The notes: a model not told the origin generated them from the letters alone. Counted from the stretch's first letter, positions 1 through 8,997 are shown. The stretch is 64,000 bases of DNA from an uncultured Modestobacter sp. (GCF_947486615.1 NZ_CANKUD010000001.1:248001-312000), one strand, 5' to 3'. Made by a program: numbers and translations.

Positions 1-524
1 GCGACCAGCTGCAGGTCGGCGACGTCCCGGCCCAGCAGTTCGGCGGCCCGCGGCACCGCCCAGGCGTAGGACAGCCCGTGGAAGCCGTACCGCCGCACGC
101 CGAGCTCCTCCCGCCACCGCTCCGGCACGGCGTAGGTGCGCGCGGCCGCGGGCAGGCCGGCGTGGAAGACGGTGTCCAGGCAGGCGACCTGCGGCACGTC
201 GGGCAGCCGCTCCCGGCAGCGGTCCAGCGCGGCCAGCGCCGGGGGCACGTGCAGCGGCGCGAGGTCGGCGGCGGCGTCCAGTGCGGCCCGCACGTCCTCG
301 TCCACCAGGGCGTGGTCGCTCAGCCGGTCGCCGCCGTGCACGATCCGGTGGCCGACTGCCGTGACGTCGTCGGCCTCGTCCAGCGCCCGGTCCAGCAGTT
401 CGGCGGCCTCGGTGGAGTCCGGTGGTGCGTCGACGGTCCACCGGCCGCGGTCGTCGTCGTCCGGGCCGAGCAGCCGCAGCTTCAGGCTGTGACCGCCGGC
501 GTTGACCACCAGCACGTTGCTCAT
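1..524 (-). CDS. ackA: Acetate kinase, partial (3' part beyond the left edge)
   Basis: Acetate kinase interconverts acetyl phosphate plus ADP with acetate plus ATP; here it would use the acetyl phosphate made by the neighbouring phosphoketolase. The first 174 codons are present. Family segments appear in order: VLVVNAGGHSLKLRLL (residues 4-19), GHRIVHGGD, CLDTVFHAGLP and YGFHGLSY. The ATG at 524 overlaps the phosphoketolase stop by four bases (ATGA), so translation is probably coupled. Odd: the phosphate-site loop reads NAGGHS where the family has NAGSSS, and the usual LHNP is LHVP. The family call is firm; the exact carboxylate substrate is inferred from the neighbour. Confidence 0.85.
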   Translation of the reverse strand, partial: MSNVLVVNAGGHSLKLRLLGPDDDDRGRWTVDAPPDSTEAAELLDRALDEADDVTAVGHRIVHGGDRLSDHALVDEDVRAALDAAADLAPLHVPPALAALDRCRERLPDVPQVACLDTVFHAGLPAAARTYAVPERWREELGVRRYGFHGLSYAWAVPRAAELLGRDVADLQLV

Positions 525-2881
525 GTCCAGCTCCAGTCGGTGATCCAGTCGGGGTCGACCCCGGTGCGGCGCAGCTCGGCCCGGACGTCGTCCCGTTCCC
601 GTGCGTAGGCGACGGCCAGCTCCCCGCCGGTGGTCGACCAGCCGGTCGCCCAGCGCAGCGCGGCGATCGCCAGGTCGTGCCGGCTCACCCCGTTGCTGGC
701 CAGCAGCTCGTAGGGGGTGGTCGTGGTGCCCTCCTCGACGTAGCCCTGCACGTGGAAGCGGCCCGGTCGCGGCCGGCCGTGCAGGCACTCGTGGACCGCC
801 GACGGGTAGCCGTGGAAGTCGAAAACCACCGGGGTGTCCTCGCCGAACAGCGCCGAGAACTCCTCGTCGGTCATCCCGTGCGGGTGTCGGTCGGCCGGCG
901 TCAGGGAGAGCAGGTCGACCACGTTGACCACCCGCACCCGCAGCTCGGGGGCGTCGCGGCGGAGCATCCAGGCCGCGGCCAGGGTCTCCACGGTGGGGAT
1001 GTTGCCGGCACAGGCCAGGACGACGTCGGGGTCGCGGCCGCCGTCGGTGGAGGCCCAGTCCCACACCGAGGCGCCGGCCCGGACGTGCGCCTCGGCCTGC
1101 TCCAGGGTCAGCCACTGGACCGCCGGTTGCTTGCCGGCCACCACGACGTTGATCCGGTCGGTGGTCTGCAGGCAGTGCCGCATGGTGACCAGCAGGCTGT
1201 TGGCGTCCGGCGGCAGGTACACCCGGGCCACCGAGGCCTTCTTGGTCAGCACGTTGTTGATGAAGCCGGGGCCCTGGTGGCTGTACCCGTTGTGCTCCTG
1301 CCGCCAGCCCTCGCTGGTGAGCAGGTAGTTCAGCGACGCCACCGGCTCCCGCCAGCGCACCTCGGCCGCCATCTTCAGGAACTTGGCGTACTGGTTCACC
1401 ATCCCGTCGACGATGGAGACGAACGCCTCGTAGCAGGGGAACAGTCCGTGCCGGCCGGTGAGCAGGTAGCCCTGCAGCCACCCCTGGCAGTCGTGCTCGG
1501 AGAGCACCTCCATCACCCGGCCGTCCGGCGCCAGGTGCTCGGCGTAGCCCTCGACCGGCCACTGGTACGCCCGGTCGGTCACCTCCAGCACCGCCTCGAG
1601 CTTGTTGGACTCCAGCTCGTCGGGGCAGACGATCCGGAAGTCGCGGCGGGCCTCGCTGCGCCGGAACACCTCGGCCAGCCACGGCCCCAGCGCCGGGGTG
1701 GCGCCGGCCGCGCCCTGCCCGGGGGCGGGGACGTCGACGGCGAACGGGGCCAGGTCGGGGAGGTCCAGCGGCTGCCGGAGCCGGCCGCCGTTGGTGCCCG
1801 GGTGCGCGCCCAGCCGCAGGTCGCCCTGCGGGCAGACGCCCAGGACGTCGGCCGCGGGGCGCCCGGCGTCGTCGAACAGCTCCTCGGGCCGGTAGGAGCG
1901 CAGCCACGCCTCCAGTGCGGCGAGCTGCTCGGGGTCGTCGTGCACCTTGGCCAGCGGCACCTGGTGGGCGTGGAAGGTGTCCTCCACCGGGGAGCCGGCC
2001 ACCTCCCCCGGCGCGCCCCAGCCCTTGCGGCTGCGCAGCACGATCATCGGCCAGACCGGCCGGTCGGGACGGTCGCCGGCGCGGGCCCGGTCCTGCAGCG
2101 CCCGGATGTCGGCGTACGCGGCGTCCAGCGCCTCCGCCAGGACGGCGTCCGGGTCGTGCCCGCTGCTGCCGTAGGGCTCCCGGACGTCGACGATCCGCGG
2201 TGCCCAGCCGTAGCCGCGGTAGAGGTCGAGCAGCTCCGCGTCGCTCATCGTGCCCGACTGGGTGGGCGAGGCGATCTTGTAGCCGTTGACGTGCAGCACC
2301 GGCAGCACCGCGCCGCAGGTCACCGGGTCCAGGTACTTGGTGGAGTGCCAGGCGCCGGCGGTCGGCCCGGTCTCCGCCTCGCCGTCGCCGACGATGCAGG
2401 CGACCAGCCGGTCCGGGGCGTCCAGCGCGGCGCCGAACGCGGTGGCCAGTGCGTAGCCCAGCTCGCCGCCCTCGTGGATCACGCCGGGCACCTCGGGCGA
2501 GAGGTGGCTGGGGAAGCCGCCGGGCCAGGAGAACCGGCGGACCAGCTCGGTGAGCCCGGCCGCGTCCCGGGAGAGCTCCGGGTCGAGGTCGCCGTGCGTG
2601 CCCTCCAGCCACAGGTTGGCGTGGTTGGCCGGGGCGCCGTGCCCGGGGCCGGTGACCAGCATGGTCTGTGCCCCGGTGCGCTGCACCAGCCGGTTCAGGC
2701 CCGCGTAGACGAAGGTGATCCCCGGGCAGGTGCCCCAGTGGCCGAGCAGCCGGGGTTTGAGGTGCTCGGCGCGCAGCGGCTCGCGGAGCAGCACGTTGTC
2801 CTGCAGGAAGATCATCGCGGCGGCGAGGTAGTCGGCGCTGCGGCGGTAGCGGCGCAGCTGGTCCGTGGTCAGGTCCGGCAC
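521..2881 (-). CDS. xfp: Phosphoketolase (xylulose-5-phosphate/fructose-6-phosphate)
   Basis: Thiamine-diphosphate enzyme that splits xylulose 5-phosphate or fructose 6-phosphate with phosphate, giving acetyl phosphate plus glyceraldehyde 3-phosphate or erythrose 4-phosphate. At 786 residues it has the usual full length. Visible family motifs are HWGTCPG near residue 48, GPGHGAPANHANLW near 80-93, the ThDP/Mg signature GDGEAETGPTAGAWH near 165-180, NGYKIASPTQ, YSHQGPGFI in the middle domain and FDFHGYPSAVHECLHGR near the C-terminus. It is the upstream gene of an xfp-ackA pair with a four-base overlap, a standard bifid-shunt arrangement producing acetate and ATP. It is transcribed away from the lipoprotein gene at 2962, so 2882-2961 must hold both promoters. 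Confidence 0.96.
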   Translation of the reverse strand: MPDLTTDQLRRYRRSADYLAAAMIFLQDNVLLREPLRAEHLKPRLLGHWGTCPGITFVYAGLNRLVQRTGAQTMLVTGPGHGAPANHANLWLEGTHGDLDPELSRDAAGLTELVRRFSWPGGFPSHLSPEVPGVIHEGGELGYALATAFGAALDAPDRLVACIVGDGEAETGPTAGAWHSTKYLDPVTCGAVLPVLHVNGYKIASPTQSGTMSDAELLDLYRGYGWAPRIVDVREPYGSSGHDPDAVLAEALDAAYADIRALQDRARAGDRPDRPVWPMIVLRSRKGWGAPGEVAGSPVEDTFHAHQVPLAKVHDDPEQLAALEAWLRSYRPEELFDDAGRPAADVLGVCPQGDLRLGAHPGTNGGRLRQPLDLPDLAPFAVDVPAPGQGAAGATPALGPWLAEVFRRSEARRDFRIVCPDELESNKLEAVLEVTDRAYQWPVEGYAEHLAPDGRVMEVLSEHDCQGWLQGYLLTGRHGLFPCYEAFVSIVDGMVNQYAKFLKMAAEVRWREPVASLNYLLTSEGWRQEHNGYSHQGPGFINNVLTKKASVARVYLPPDANSLLVTMRHCLQTTDRINVVVAGKQPAVQWLTLEQAEAHVRAGASVWDWASTDGGRDPDVVLACAGNIPTVETLAAAWMLRRDAPELRVRVVNVVDLLSLTPADRHPHGMTDEEFSALFGEDTPVVFDFHGYPSAVHECLHGRPRPGRFHVQGYVEEGTTTTPYELLASNGVSRHDLAIAALRWATGWSTTGGELAVAYARERDDVRAELRRTGVDPDWITDWSWT

Positions 2882-2961
2882 CCCCGCCCCCTACCCGGTC
2901 CCCCGGGACTTGCACGCGGTCAACGGGGGCGCGATCGGCCGTCACGGCGGACCATCGGGTC

Positions 2962-3966
2962 ATGCGACGACGCCGTGCCACCGCCGTCCTGCTCTTCACG
3001 CTGCTGACCGGTCTGGCCGGGTGCTCGGGCGGCGACGAGGGCGGTGACCCGGCCGAGGAACAGCCGGCAGCCGCCGAGCCGGCCGACTCCCCCGAGCTCA
3101 CCGTCGACCCGGCGGGCACCGTCGTCCCGCTGGACCCGGACGCCGAGGGCATGTCGTTCGACCCGGTCACCGAGCTGCTGGCGGTGGCCGTCCGCGACCC
3201 CAACCGGCTGCTGCTGGTCGACCGGGACGGCACGACGGTGCACGAGGTGCCGCTGCCCGGTCACGCCCGCCACCTGCAGCTGGCAGGTCCCGGCGGTCCG
3301 GTGCTGGTGCCGGCGGAGGACTCCAACACCCTGGTCCAGGTGGCCCTGCCCGGAGGCGAGGTGACCGAGACCGAGGTCGGGGACTACCCGCACGACGCCG
3401 TGCAGCTGGCCGGTGGGCAGGTGCTGGTTGCCGACGAGATGGGCGGCACGCTGTCGGTGGTCACCGACGGTGAGGTGACGCAGACGTTCGACAGCCAGAC
3501 CCAGCCCGGAGGGGTGGCGGGCGTGGGCGACGTCGCCGGGGTGGTGGACGTCGGGGCCTACACCCTCACCACCTACGACGTGGCCGCCGGTGAGCTGGTG
3601 GAGGTGCTGGACGCCGGTGCGGGGCCGACCCACCTGGTGGCCGACGGCCAGGAGCGGTTCCTGGTGGCCGACACCCGCGGCGACGCCGTGCTCACCTTCG
3701 CCGCCGACCCGCTGCAGCAGACCGGTTCCTTCCCGCTGGAGGGCACGCCCTACGGCCTGGCCGTCGACCCCACCGCCCAGGTGCTGTGGGTGACGCTCAC
3801 CGCCACCAACGAGGTGGTGGGCCTGTCCACCGCGGGCCCGGAGCTGACCGAGGTGGCCCGGTTCCCCACCGTCCGGCAGCCCAACACGGTCGCCGTCGAC
3901 CCGATCACCGGCCGGGTCTTCGTCGGCAGCCGGGCCACCGGGGAGCTGCAGCTCATCGACCCCTGA
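2962..3966 (+). CDS. Beta-propeller lipoprotein (YncE-like)
   Basis: Predicted exported lipoprotein of 334 residues. The N-terminus has arginines, a hydrophobic stretch and a lipobox ending LAGC at about residue 21, then an acidic Ala/Pro/Glu linker. The rest is a run of about 40-residue beta repeats with the pattern of YncE/SMP-30-type propellers (repeated VLVAD, FLVADTRGD, YGLAVDP, NTVAVDPITGRVFVGSR). These fold as propellers that bind ligands or act as scaffolds on the outer face of the membrane; no catalytic motif is recognisable. It stands alone, divergent from xfp. The ATG at 2962 is the only start giving a proper signal peptide. Function unknown beyond a cell-surface propeller. Confidence 0.75.
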   Translation: MRRRRATAVLLFTLLTGLAGCSGGDEGGDPAEEQPAAAEPADSPELTVDPAGTVVPLDPDAEGMSFDPVTELLAVAVRDPNRLLLVDRDGTTVHEVPLPGHARHLQLAGPGGPVLVPAEDSNTLVQVALPGGEVTETEVGDYPHDAVQLAGGQVLVADEMGGTLSVVTDGEVTQTFDSQTQPGGVAGVGDVAGVVDVGAYTLTTYDVAAGELVEVLDAGAGPTHLVADGQERFLVADTRGDAVLTFAADPLQQTGSFPLEGTPYGLAVDPTAQVLWVTLTATNEVVGLSTAGPELTEVARFPTVRQPNTVAVDPITGRVFVGSRATGELQLIDP

Positions 3967-3970
3967 CGCC

Positions 3971-4180
3971 TCAGCCGCGGACGTCGTACTCGTCGGCCTC
4001 GGGGGCACTGCGCCACGCGCTGGTGCCTCCGGGGGTGGCGGTGAGCTGCTGCTCGATGGCATCGGCCTCGGGGACGTCGTCGGCGGGCGTGGACACCTCG
4101 TCGGCGAGCTCGGGGCCGGTCGTGGACGCGGTCGCCTGCTGTTCCTGGCGGTCGGCGTCGGTGGCCTCCGGATCGGTCAC
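3971..4180 (-). CDS. Small acidic hypothetical protein
   Basis: A 69-residue, Glu/Asp/Gln/Thr-rich, highly charged protein with no membrane segment and no recognised domain. The GTG at 4180 is preferred over upstream starts because it is preceded by a good ribosome-binding site (GAGAGGAG about 6 bases upstream) and because the upstream in-frame residues are Pro/Gly/Arg-rich and look non-coding. The pattern DADRQEQQ, then PEADAIEQQ, then PEADEYDVRG repeats an E/D-A-D-x-x-E theme. It is convergent with the lipoprotein gene, with only 4 bases between the stops. Such short acidic proteins are common and uncharacterised in actinobacteria; no function is proposed. Confidence 0.5.
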   Translation of the reverse strand: MTDPEATDADRQEQQATASTTGPELADEVSTPADDVPEADAIEQQLTATPGGTSAWRSAPEADEYDVRG

Positions 4181-4333
4181 GGCGCACTCCTCTCGGTCGA
4201 TGGGCCGGGCCGGGGAGCCCGGCACCGTCGTCCTCCCCTGCCCCGGCGGCCCGGCGGCGACACCCGGCCCGTCAGCCGGTCGTGTGGTGGCCACCACATG
4301 ACCGGAAGGCGTCCGGCAGGCACAATCGGGCGG

Positions 4334-4537
4334 GTGACAGCAGCCGGCGAGTACGAGTACGCCCCGCTGCGCATCCCCGCGGGCATCTCGCGCTCGGCGG
4401 CCGCGCAGCTGATGAGCATGCAGTCAGACACCGGGGGCTGGGAGCTCGCGCGGCTCCAGCTGCACGCCGATGGCACCCGCAAGATCATCATGCGCCGCCG
4501 GATGCGACTGTCCTACCTCCCGCGCCCCATGGTCTGA
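4334..4537 (+). CDS. DUF5703-like small basic protein
   Basis: A 67-residue protein whose sequence, EYEYAPLRIPAGISRSAA then GGWELARLQLHADGTRK then an Arg-rich tail, matches my recollection of the short actinobacterial DUF5703 family (pattern EYE..PLR.P...SR..A, then W.L.R.....G.R...LRRR). Function of that family is unknown. GTG at 4334 is chosen because the conserved part begins within a few residues of it; an ATG at 4298 would add twelve unconserved residues. It is followed directly by the structured repeat at 4539. Family assignment is from memory of the pattern, not a search. Confidence 0.6.
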   Translation: MTAAGEYEYAPLRIPAGISRSAAAQLMSMQSDTGGWELARLQLHADGTRKIIMRRRMRLSYLPRPMV

Positions 4538-4538
4538 C

Positions 4539-4598
4539 GAAGGACCCCGTCGCCCCCCACCACTCACGATCTCGCGGCGGGACCCCTGCGACGGGACC
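4539..4598. repeat. Structured intergenic repeat, copy A (hairpin)
   Basis: Begins GAAGGACCCCGTCGCCCCCC and ends CGACGGGACC. The arms CCCGTCG (4546-4552) and CGACGGG (4589-4595) pair. A second copy with the same overall order but different, still self-complementary arms lies at 59274-59333. Here it sits between two convergent genes, where it could act as a bidirectional terminator. Confidence 0.6.
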
Positions 4599-4599
4599 G

Positions 4600-5556
4600 T
4601 CAGGGCGTGAGGACGACCTTGCCGACGGTGCTGCGGTCGGCGATGGCGGCCATCGCGGCGGGCAGCTCGGTCAGCGGCATCGACCGGCCGACCAGCGGGT
4701 CGATCGCGCCGGCGGCGAACAGTCGGCACAGCTCCTCGTGCACCGCGCCGATGCGGGCCGGGTCGTGCTTGCGGTACAGCCCCCAGTGCAGCCCGACGAT
4801 GCTGTAGTTCTTGACCAGGGCGTGGTTGACCGGCGCCTGCGGGATGGTGCCGCTGGTGAAGCCGACCACCACCAGCCGGCCCTCGAAGGCGATGCACCTG
4901 CGCGACTTGTCGAACACCTCGCCGCCGACCGGGTCGTAGACGACGTCGGCGCCGTGCCCGCCGGTGATCTCCTTGACCAGCGGCACGAAGTCCTCGGCGG
5001 TGTAGTCGATGACGTGGTCGGCACCGAGCTGCCGGCAGACCTCGGTCTTGCGCGCCCCGCCGGCGGTCGCGATGACCTTCGCCCCGGCTGCCTTGCCGAG
5101 CTGGATCGCCGCCGTCCCGACCCCGCCGGCGCCGGCGTGCACCAGCAGCCACTCCCCGGCCTGCAGCGCCGCCCGGCGGTGCAGGCCGACGTAGCCGGTC
5201 TGGTAGGTCAGGTACAGCGAGGCGGCCTGCTCGTCGGACATCCCGTCCGGGACCGGCCAGGCCGCGGCGGCGTCCATCAGCGCGTACTCGGCGAAGCCCC
5301 CCGGCCCGCCGGCCGGTGAGCCCAGCACCCGCTGTCCGGTGCCGACCACCTCGCCGCACAGCTCGACTCCCGGGGTGAAGGGCAGGGGCGGCTTCTCCTG
5401 GTACATGCCCATGGTCATCAGCACGTCCGGGAAGTTCAGCCCGGCGGCCAGCACCCGCACCAGCAGCTGCCCCTCCCCCGGGGTGGGCTGGTCGACCTCG
5501 TCGAGGGACATGACCTCGGCCGGGTCGCCGAGGGAGTGGACTCGCCATGCGCGCAT
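4600..5556 (-). CDS. Zinc-independent NADPH:quinone oxidoreductase (MDR family)
   Basis: A 318-residue cytoplasmic medium-chain dehydrogenase/reductase of the quinone oxidoreductase type, expected to reduce quinones or enone-type carbonyls with NADPH. It shows the N-terminal GroES-like domain (GLNFPDVLMTMGMYQ, PFTPGVELCGEVV), then the Rossmann motif HAGAGGVGTAAIQLGKAAGA and VYDPVGGEVF. The structural-zinc cysteine cluster of alcohol dehydrogenases is absent, consistent with the zeta-crystallin branch. ATG at 5556 starts MRAWRVHSLG, the usual N-terminus; an upstream extension is Pro/Arg/His-rich and rejected. Convergent with the small gene ending at 4537. The physiological substrate cannot be read from the sequence. 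Confidence 0.9.
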   Translation of the reverse strand: MRAWRVHSLGDPAEVMSLDEVDQPTPGEGQLLVRVLAAGLNFPDVLMTMGMYQEKPPLPFTPGVELCGEVVGTGQRVLGSPAGGPGGFAEYALMDAAAAWPVPDGMSDEQAASLYLTYQTGYVGLHRRAALQAGEWLLVHAGAGGVGTAAIQLGKAAGAKVIATAGGARKTEVCRQLGADHVIDYTAEDFVPLVKEITGGHGADVVYDPVGGEVFDKSRRCIAFEGRLVVVGFTSGTIPQAPVNHALVKNYSIVGLHWGLYRKHDPARIGAVHEELCRLFAAGAIDPLVGRSMPLTELPAAMAAIADRSTVGKVVLTP

Positions 5557-5703
5557 GCGATCGACAGTGCCAGAGACCGGGTGACGCGGATCACCCGGGT
5601 GTGGCGGATGCGCGGCGGAACCCGTCCGGGCCGTTAGGCTGCGCACGATCCTTGGTGATCATGGGCGTGTGGCGCGGGGCCGCACGGACGGGAAGGGCGG
5701 TCG

Positions 5704-6783
5704 GTGAACCGGCGGCTGCGCACGCGGCACCTGCTGCCCCTCGGGGTCCTGGTGCTGTTCAGCCTGCTGAACCTGGTCAGCGAGCCCGGCCAGGTGGTCG
5801 TCGGGCTGCTGGCCATGGCACCGCTGGTCGCAGCGACCGTGCTGGGCCGGCGGGCCACCGCCGCCTACGGGGTCGCCGCCCTCCTGCTGGCGGTCTTCTT
5901 CGGGTTCTACGGCGACCAGTACTCCGCCGGCACGGTGGTCGCCCAGTCCATCCGGCTGATGGGCGTGGCCCTCGGCGGTGTCCTCGCCCTGTTCGCCTGC
6001 ACGCTCCGGCTGCGCCGGGAGGCGGTGCTCACCCGGCTGAGCGCCGAGGCGGCGATGGCCCGCGGTGCCGTCCAGGTCGCGGAGACGTTGCAGCGCAGCC
6101 TGCTCACCGACCCGCCCACCGTGCCCGGCCTGGCGATCGCCGTGCGGTACCTGCCGGCCGTCCAGCACGCCCAGGTCGGCGGCGACTGGTACGACGCCTT
6201 CCCGGTGCCCGGCGGCTCGACGATGCTGGTCATCGGCGACGTCGCCGGTCACGACGTGGCCGCCGCGGCGACGATGGCGCAGGCCCGCGGTGTGCTGCGT
6301 GGGATCGGGACGACGGTGGCCGGCTCGCCCGCGCTGGTGCTCGGCGCGCTCGATCGCGCGATGGCCCAGCTGCAGGTCGACACCCTGATCACCGCGGCGG
6401 TGGCCACGGTGCACCCGGCCACTGCCGAGAGCGGGCCCCGGCTGGACTGGTCGAACGCCGGCCACCCGCCGCCGGTGCTGTTGTCCGCCGATGGCCGGGT
6501 GCAGCTGCTGGACCGCACCCCGGACCTGCTGCTGGGAGTCGCGGCCGGCGTCCAGCGGGCCGAGCACCACCTGACGCTGACCGGCGGCGACACCCTGGTG
6601 CTCTACACCGACGGCCTGGTCGAGCGCCGCGGCGTGCCGCTGGACGCGGGCACCGACTGGCTGACCGAGCGGCTGGCCGGGTTGTCCGGCCTGCCGCTGG
6701 AGGAGCTCTGCGACGGGCTGATCAGCGGGATGTCCGGCCGGCTGGACGACGACGTCGCGGTGCTCGCCGTCCGGGTCTGCTGA
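5704..6783 (+). CDS. Membrane-anchored SpoIIE-type PP2C phosphatase
   Basis: A 359-residue protein phosphatase of the PPM/SpoIIE (RsbU-like) class, which dephosphorylates anti-sigma antagonists in partner-switching pathways. The first about 105 residues form three or four membrane segments; a short linker (LTRLSAEAAMARGAVQVAETLQRSLL) precedes the catalytic domain. Metal-binding and core motifs are visible: GGDWYDAF, VIGDVAGHD, SNAGHPPPVLL, LVLYTDGLVERR and DDDVAVLAVRV. There is no PAS or GAF sensor, so any signal would come through the membrane part. STAS-domain proteins elsewhere in the window (45733, 47526) are candidate partners only by class. GTG start at 5704. Confidence 0.9.
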   Translation: MNRRLRTRHLLPLGVLVLFSLLNLVSEPGQVVVGLLAMAPLVAATVLGRRATAAYGVAALLLAVFFGFYGDQYSAGTVVAQSIRLMGVALGGVLALFACTLRLRREAVLTRLSAEAAMARGAVQVAETLQRSLLTDPPTVPGLAIAVRYLPAVQHAQVGGDWYDAFPVPGGSTMLVIGDVAGHDVAAAATMAQARGVLRGIGTTVAGSPALVLGALDRAMAQLQVDTLITAAVATVHPATAESGPRLDWSNAGHPPPVLLSADGRVQLLDRTPDLLLGVAAGVQRAEHHLTLTGGDTLVLYTDGLVERRGVPLDAGTDWLTERLAGLSGLPLEELCDGLISGMSGRLDDDVAVLAVRVC

Positions 6784-6790
6784 CCCGCAC

Positions 6791-7606
6791 TCAGCGCATC
6801 GACGGCGGGATCAGCGCCTCCGGGACGACGGCGGTCTGCCCACTCGAGGTCCGGGCCGCCGGCACGCCCTTGAACCGGTACGGGATGGCCCCGACGCCGG
6901 GCTGGACCACGTAGGCCGCACCCGGCTCGGCACCGGCCCAGGCGGCCTCCATCGCCTGCGCCACCTCGTCGGCGGAGAGCACCGGGAAGTCGGCGGCGGC
7001 GAACTCCTCGCGCAGCGGGTCGATGATCGCGGTGTCGGCGAACCCGGGGCAGATGGCGGAGATGGTGATCCGGTCCCCCACCAGACGGGGTGCCATCGAC
7101 CGGACGAAGGCGATCGCCCCGCCCTTGGCGACGCTGTAGCCGGGGTCGGTGGCCACCGGGGCGAGGCCGGCCAGGGACGCGGTGACCACGATCGAGCCAC
7201 CGCCGGCCCGGCGCAGCGCAGGCAGGGCGGCCTCCGCGCCGTAGACGACGCCGAAGAGGTCGACGTCCACCACGTGCAGGAACTCGTCGACGTCCAGGGC
7301 GTCGCGGCTCTTCCCGGCGATGCCGGCGTTGAGGAAGGTGGCGTCCAGCCGGCCGTGCTCGGCCTCCACCTGCGCGACGACGGCCGCGTTGGCGGCCCGG
7401 TCGGTGACGTCCAGGGGCAGGAAGTGGGCACCGAGGTCGGTGGCGGTCTGCCGGGCGCGCTCGCCGTCCAGGTCGGCCAGGACGACGGTCACCTCCCGGG
7501 CGCGGAGCCGGGCGGCGAGTGCGCGGCCGAAGCCGCCGGCGCCCCCGGTGATCAGGGCGACGTCGCCGGGGCGGGGGGATCCGGGAACAGCAGTGGTCTC
7601 GGTCAC
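6791..7606 (-). CDS. Short-chain dehydrogenase/reductase
   Basis: A 271-residue classical SDR. The cofactor motif TGGAGGFGRALA lies near residues 20-31, with ADLDGER after beta-2 (acidic residue suggesting NAD preference), LNAGIAG in place of NNAG, and the catalytic Ser-Tyr-Lys in TASLAGLAPVATDPGYSVAKGG. The C-terminal substrate loop (PGFADTAIIDPLREEF) is typical. Start is GTG at 7606, 12 bases downstream of the peptidase stop on the same strand, so the two are probably co-transcribed. Substrate unknown. Confidence 0.9.
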   Translation of the reverse strand: MTETTAVPGSPRPGDVALITGGAGGFGRALAARLRAREVTVVLADLDGERARQTATDLGAHFLPLDVTDRAANAAVVAQVEAEHGRLDATFLNAGIAGKSRDALDVDEFLHVVDVDLFGVVYGAEAALPALRRAGGGSIVVTASLAGLAPVATDPGYSVAKGGAIAFVRSMAPRLVGDRITISAICPGFADTAIIDPLREEFAAADFPVLSADEVAQAMEAAWAGAEPGAAYVVQPGVGAIPYRFKGVPAARTSSGQTAVVPEALIPPSMR

Positions 7607-7618
7607 CCGCTGATCACA

Positions 7619-8947
7619 TCACGCCTGCCGGAGGAACCGGTCGAGCACCCGGATGCCGAACTGCATCGAGTCGACCGAGATGCGCTCGTCGATGCCGTGG
7701 AACAGCGAGGCGAAGTCCAGCTCGGCGGGCAGCTTGAGCGGGGAGAACCCGAAGCAGCGCATGCCCAGGGTCTCGAAGCTCTTGGCGTCGGTGCCGCCGC
7801 TCATGGTGAACGGGACGGCGCGGGCGCCCGGGTCCTCTGCGGTGAGCGCCTGCACCATCAGGTCGACCGACGGGCCGTCGAAGGTCGTCTCCACGGCCTG
7901 GTCGTAGGTGATCCACTCCCGGGTGACCCCCTCGCCGATCAGCTCGTCCAGCTGCTGCTCGAACTCCGCCTCCTGCCCGTACAGGAACCGGCCGTCGATG
8001 GTGGCGCTGGCGGTGCCGGGGATGACGTTGGTCTTGTAGCCGGCGTCGAGCATCGTGGGGTTGGCGGTGTTGCGCAGCGCGGCGCCGATCATCCGGCTGA
8101 TGCTGCCCAGCCGGGCCAGCGCCTGGTCGGGGTCGTCCGGGTCGATCTCGATGCCGTAGGCGTCGCCGACCTCGGCGAGGAACTGCTTCATGGGCGGGGT
8201 GACCACGGTGGGCATCCGGCTGGAGCCGATCCGGCTGACGGCCTGGGCCAGCCGGGTGACGGCGTTGTCGTCGTGCACGAACGAGCCGTGCCCGGGGCGG
8301 CCCTGCGCGGTGAGCTTCATCCAGGCCAGCCCCTTCTCGGCGGTCTGGACCAGGTAGAGGCGCAGGTCGTCGCGGACGGTGATGCTGAAGCCGCCGACCT
8401 CGCTGATCGCCTCGGTGCAGCCCTCGAAGAGGTCGGCGTGGTGGTCGACCATGAAGTGCGCGCCCTTGCGGCCGCCGGCCTCTTCGTCGGCGACGAAGGC
8501 CAGCACGATGTCGCGGTCGGGCTTGACGCCGGTGCGCGCCCAGTCGCGCACCAGCGCCAGGGTCATCGCGTCCATGTCCTTCATGTCGACCGCCCCGCGG
8601 CCCCACACGTAGCCGTCGCGCTGCTCGCCACTGAACGGGTGCACGCTCCACTCGGCCGGGTCGGCCGGGACGACGTCCAGGTGGCCGTGCACCAGCAGCG
8701 CCGGGCGGTCCCGGTGCGTGCCCTCGATCCGGGCGACCAGGTTGGCCCGGCCCGGCTCGGACTCGTGGATGACGCTGCTGATGCCCACCTCGTCGAGCTT
8801 TGCGGCGACCCACTCGGCGGCCTTCCGCTCCCCCGCGCTGGTCACCGAGTCACCGGTGTTGGTGGTGTCGATCCGGATCAGCTCGGACAGCAGGTCCGCG
8901 ACCTCGGACTGGGCACCGGCCAGGGGCGTGGGAGTGGGCTGCGACAT
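7619..8947 (-). CDS. M20 family metallopeptidase
   Basis: A 442-residue cytoplasmic M20 peptidase/deacylase (ArgE/DapE/CPG2 group) expected to hydrolyse dipeptides or N-acyl amino acids with two metal ions. Visible ligands and catalytic residues: LLVHGHLDVVPAD (His and the following Asp), GRGAVDMKD (bridging Asp), FVADEEAGG (Glu-Glu), SEVGG, the dimerisation-domain segment RPGHGSFVHDDNAV and SGGTDAK plus FHGIDER near the C-terminus. ATG at 8947 (MSQPTPTPL) is chosen; an upstream ATG at 9031 would run into the tRNA leader palindrome. Adjacent SDR gene follows on the same strand. Confidence 0.92.
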   Translation of the reverse strand: MSQPTPTPLAGAQSEVADLLSELIRIDTTNTGDSVTSAGERKAAEWVAAKLDEVGISSVIHESEPGRANLVARIEGTHRDRPALLVHGHLDVVPADPAEWSVHPFSGEQRDGYVWGRGAVDMKDMDAMTLALVRDWARTGVKPDRDIVLAFVADEEAGGRKGAHFMVDHHADLFEGCTEAISEVGGFSITVRDDLRLYLVQTAEKGLAWMKLTAQGRPGHGSFVHDDNAVTRLAQAVSRIGSSRMPTVVTPPMKQFLAEVGDAYGIEIDPDDPDQALARLGSISRMIGAALRNTANPTMLDAGYKTNVIPGTASATIDGRFLYGQEAEFEQQLDELIGEGVTREWITYDQAVETTFDGPSVDLMVQALTAEDPGARAVPFTMSGGTDAKSFETLGMRCFGFSPLKLPAELDFASLFHGIDERISVDSMQFGIRVLDRFLRQA

Positions 8948-8997
8948 GCCGACGATGGTGCCACCGGCCCCTGTCCCGGGCCCGCGGTGGCCTCGGT

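Noticed and set aside
677-3007. 776-codon open frame antisense to the phosphoketolase gene
   Set aside because: It is the mirror of a clearly conserved enzyme in very GC-rich DNA; its translation is Gly/Val/Arg/His-biased with no domain.
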